Shown in pieces: positions 60,804 through 64,000 of a DNA stretch of 64,000 bases. A model generated the notes under the pieces. It saw only the letters and a list, made by a program, of their open reading frames with translations, made no database searches and had not been told where the DNA came from. Made by a program: the position numbers and the translations under genes. Where the stretch lies: positions 186,806 through 250,805 of the forward strand of contig OENT01000030.1 in assembly GCA_900239685.1 (NCBI GenBank), written 5' to 3'. Positions within the stretch are counted from its first letter, which is position 1. Each line of letters starts with the position of its first letter. The stretch is from Rotaria macrura. Taxonomy: Eukaryota; Rotifera; Eurotatoria; Philodinida; Philodinidae.

Positions 60804-63800
60804 ATGGGTCACAAGAAAATGATCATCATATTTTTGTTTTTTAGTCTTAAACATCTTGTTTATAGTGAAGGTATTTATATAAATAATCAAGTTTTATTTC
60901 AATATTCTAAAGAAAATGATATCCCATAGATATTTGTCGTACGGTTAATTGTGGGTCTGGTCTTTGTAAAACAACATCAAATCCAATTTTACCATATTAT
61001 TGTGAATGTTCCAATGGTTTCAATACAATTTTACCGTGTCCACATGAAAGTTCGTACGAATAGTTTAGCATAGAATTATTATTATGCATCTATTCTTTTT
61101 TAGATCCATGTTCACGGAATCCATGTGGTCACGGAACATGTGAAGTAGCATCACACGTACTCTACGGTTACTTATGCCGATGTTCTGATAATATAATATC
61201 ATTAACAAGTTGTAATGGTATAGTTTTGTTTATGTTCTTTTTGTTTTTATTTTTGTTTTTCGAATAGTTAAATAAAGTTAATCATATTTAGTTACGCGTA
61301 ATACGTGTACCTCGAATCCATGTGTAAATGGAGTATGTGTTGAAGGTTTAAACAAATTCTTTTGTAATTGTTTACCGACATGGACAGGAGGAACTTGTAA
61401 TGGTTCGTATGAAATTTTGAAATACGTTCAAAATATTATATCCATGAATGTTTATTTTAACAGAAAAAATCAATACAGCTTGTTCGAATAATCTATGTGG
61501 TGCAGGAAAATGTTTTCCGATCAATGATCCAACTCTTGCATATGTATGTTTATGTCCGAATAGACAATTAGCAACCACATGTCAGACTAGTAAAGGTAGC
61601 GTTGTACTATTTCAACTTTTGATTAACATGAAAAACAATTTATTGAAATTTCATTTTTTATAACAGATATAGTATTTGCAACTACGAGTACAACTCGAAT
61701 GGTTACAACACGAGCTCCTCTAATAGATATTTGTAATCCGGTGAAATCTCAAAATTGCATGAATGGTGGTCAATGTCTTCCAACATTAACTGGTTTTAAA
61801 TGTTTGTGTCCTACAGGTTTCACTGGACACTTTTGTGAACTTAGTAAGTTAAGGAAATTTATTTCATGATTATTTTATTTTGTTCTAATACAAAGAAACT
61901 AATAAATGTGCATCGAAACCATGTTTGAATAATGGTGTCTGTTATGATCTTCTATCATCTTATATATGTGCATGTGCAGATGGAAGTTTTCGTACACAAT
62001 GTTTACCTGATACAGGTAATGAATAGCTGCTATCATAATATTTTTGTTTGAAACATATTTATAATTGATAATTTAAATGTATATATTATGAATTTGATAA
62101 TCATATGATAAAAGATTAAGAAATTTTTTTGACTCTCTTCCTCTCAGACCATCGTCTATCAATCATTATCTTACAGAAATATATTTTTCTGAAGAAGCAT
62201 GGTGACTAAACCAACATCCTTGAAATGTTGTTACGATCGTGTTCGAGTGTTCAAAACTGAACTCTATGACAAAAACTCGAGTACTGAATGTGTTCATGAA
62301 TTCTATCGAAAGACTATTGTAATATAGAGTTCAATTGGTGACTATCTGGTTTTAAATTACACTCCCATTTCTTTAACTTTTCAATACTTTTCGGCGGTTC
62401 AGTGGGACCTACACTTTTTTCAATACCTGAATATTTATCTTATTCTACTCGATCGATTTTCCAATTGTTAGTCTTCTAATGATGAATAAAATGTAGCTGA
62501 AACGCTTAAAATAGATCAACTTAGAAAAATAAAATGCAGGCTTAGTACCAATATCAACCATAGTGGTATCAGCACAAGAATGTTATGCATTGTTCTAAAT
62601 AGTTTCAGTATCACATCATACAAAACAATCCTAATACAGATTCAAGTTTAATCGTGATATTAGCTTTCTTCAATTTCATTCATTATAAAACAAAAATAAA
62701 TAAGAAAGAAAGAAATATCTCTCGTTTTTAATATTCATGATTATGAATGACGATATATGTGAGAATCTCGGTTAGATTGTACTTTAGTCAGAGTTATAAC
62801 TTCTTCAATAAAATTCGAACCATGTAGATTATGAGAATTTCTTTCAAAGTGTAAATCTTTTCAATCGAGGGTTAATCATACTTTTGTTTGTTGTTAATAC
62901 CGCTGAAATATAATATTGTCACATGTCATCAGCCATGTTAACGCAGTGTATAAAAAGATCCAATGCTTTTTCTTACAAGGTAATACACGTCCACATTTTC
63001 GATATTTCATCCATCTAAATCCTTCCGAAATCAAAGGCGATTATAAGTTATAAGCCTGTTTCTGAACAAAAATCGGGATATGTGTAGATTTGAAGAGGGA
63101 GACTTCCTCTATTCTATAGCACACAATGTTGTGCACCGATGCTGCCGATAGATGGCGCCTTCGATTGTACAATGCAGCGAAAGTGATGATGATTATCGCA
63201 TATCACCGGTACCCAACTGAACTTGATATATATATATGCTGCCGGCCAGAGGAAGTCTTTCTCAACAGATACACACATCCTCCACATTTTGGTCAAAACT
63301 TGATAATCGTCTTTCGCTAAGCTATTTCTAAGAGTATTTTTTTCTCGGTTTTTATTTACAGAACTTGAGTTTTGTTTTCTATAACATCGATGTTTTATCT
63401 ATTCTACATATTGTTTAGTTTCATCGAATGCAGCTCGTGAACTTTTATGTCCATGTCAGAATGGTGGTAAATGTACCATGACCAATTCACAGCCATGTAC
63501 ATGTCCCACTGGATTCGTTGGTCGTTTTTGTGAAAGTTCATTATGTAAGAATTTTGTTTTTATTTTGTAAAATATCCAACACCTATGTATGCATCAGAGA
63601 TGAGGACATCATCTTCTGAATAATTAAATTCAAAGAATAGATCCTGAATTTTCTAAAATAAATTTAATTTAATCGAATTGAACGAGAAATACTTTTGCTA
63701 GTATTTACGAAGAAAACTACGTTAATGAACCGTGGAAAAAAAAACTTCTCTAGATCCGATGAATTTCTATAACGCTTTATGAACGTTTTCTTTCGGGTGA

Positions 63801-64000
63801 ACTTTTATTCTCTAGGGGATACCGTTCATTTCACTTCGTTTAATTTTCATAATTGTATTTTTATTGATTTTAAGCATGTATTTGTTACATATGTCATTTG
63901 TTGACTATTATTTTAGCCATCAATAATTGTCGACAAGTTCAATGTTTGAATGGTGGTAGTTGTTATGAGAATCCATCAAGTTTATCTATGTCAACATTTT
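60804..64000 (+). CDS. Secreted multi-EGF protein, 5' part (runs off the window end)
   Basis: Exons: 60804-60870, 60930-61049, 61104-61217, 61292-61402, 61464-61595, 61667-61843, 61896-62015, 63419-63544 and 63917-64000 (open). The start at 60804 gives a signal peptide ([21 protein letters not shown]); in-frame Met codons further upstream do not. Each following exon is one six-Cys EGF-like module, eight in the window, for example [11 protein letters not shown]...[12 protein letters not shown] and CMNGGQC...[13 protein letters not shown] Thr-rich spacer ([13 protein letters not shown]) precedes module 5. Every intron interrupts in phase 1, the symmetric arrangement expected of shuffled extracellular modules. 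The modules lack the D/N-x-D/N-E/Q calcium-binding start, so they are probably not cbEGF. The rest of the gene (membrane anchor or other domains) lies outside. Role: extracellular adhesion or receptor. Confidence 0.9.
62016..63418 (+). other. 1.4 kb intron 7 of the EGF gene
   Basis: The other introns of this gene are about 50-75 bp (372 bp for the last), so this one is an outlier and may contain an insertion. No inverted repeat, ORF with protein features, or RNA gene was recognised inside. The ORFs on both strands at 63114-63320 mirror each other and look like chance. Confidence 0.5.

Noticed and set aside
1..64000. tRNA, rRNA, spliced-leader RNA genes and CRISPR arrays
   Set aside because: No B-box with a plausible cloverleaf, no rRNA-like GC-rich conserved block, no spliced-leader-like sequence with a donor, and no regularly spaced direct repeats were seen by eye. 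A covariance-model search was not possible here.

Overview
The window is animal genomic DNA. It is strongly A+T-rich, with spliceosomal introns mostly 50-80 bp long (GT...AG), many microsatellites, and metazoan-specific genes: a synaptic RIM protein, a laminin-G/neurexin-like protein, a collagen-C1q protein and a multi-EGF protein. An intronless, apparently foreign TauD/TfdA-type dioxygenase sits among them. Tiny introns, very low GC and an acquired non-metazoan-type enzyme together suggest a bdelloid rotifer (Rotaria/Adineta type). That assignment is an inference, not something shown by one decisive sequence.

Layout. 1-484 (-): 5' end of a secreted-protein gene cut by the window edge. 2.5-6.2 kb (-): compact secreted LNS-EGF-LNS protein. 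9.16-9.49 kb (-): small Cys/His protein ending in a CaaX box. 12.01-12.23 kb (+): a 71-residue ORF with a convincing BH3 motif, tail-to-tail with a single-exon membrane protein at 12.4-13.4 kb (-). 16.7-27.0 kb (-): a complete 22-exon RIM active-zone gene (zinc finger, PDZ, C2A, C2B), hosting a same-strand nested ORF in intron 9. 27.67-28.99 kb (+): a five-exon unrecognised gene, divergent from RIM, with an X-box-like site upstream. Its last codons overlap, antisense, the 3' end of a YDJC carbohydrate-deacetylase gene (28.9-29.9 kb, -). 31.3-33.4 kb: two large imperfect inverted repeats. 36.6-37.8 kb (-): polyQ-collagen-C1q secreted protein. 39.6-39.9 kb (-) and 41.1-42.5 kb (-): two unrecognised genes. 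47.5-48.3 kb (-): small secreted helical protein with a clear TATA box. 50.6-51.7 kb (+): TauD/TfdA-like dioxygenase, flanked by small hairpin elements (47.2, 49.8 and 53.7 kb) and GC-rich repeats. 56.9-60.1 kb (-): a 661-residue low-complexity protein. 60.8-64.0 kb (+): secreted protein with at least eight EGF modules, running off the window.

There is no operon logic. The genes are independent units with neuronal (RIM, LNS protein), extracellular (EGF, C1q, secreted helical), possible ciliary (27.7 kb) and possible apoptotic (BH3 ORF) roles. Exon boundaries come from GT/AG sites and reading-phase agreement checked by hand. Only the RIM exon 4/5 junction could not be resolved. The observation I rate highest is the BH3-only candidate at 12.0 kb.
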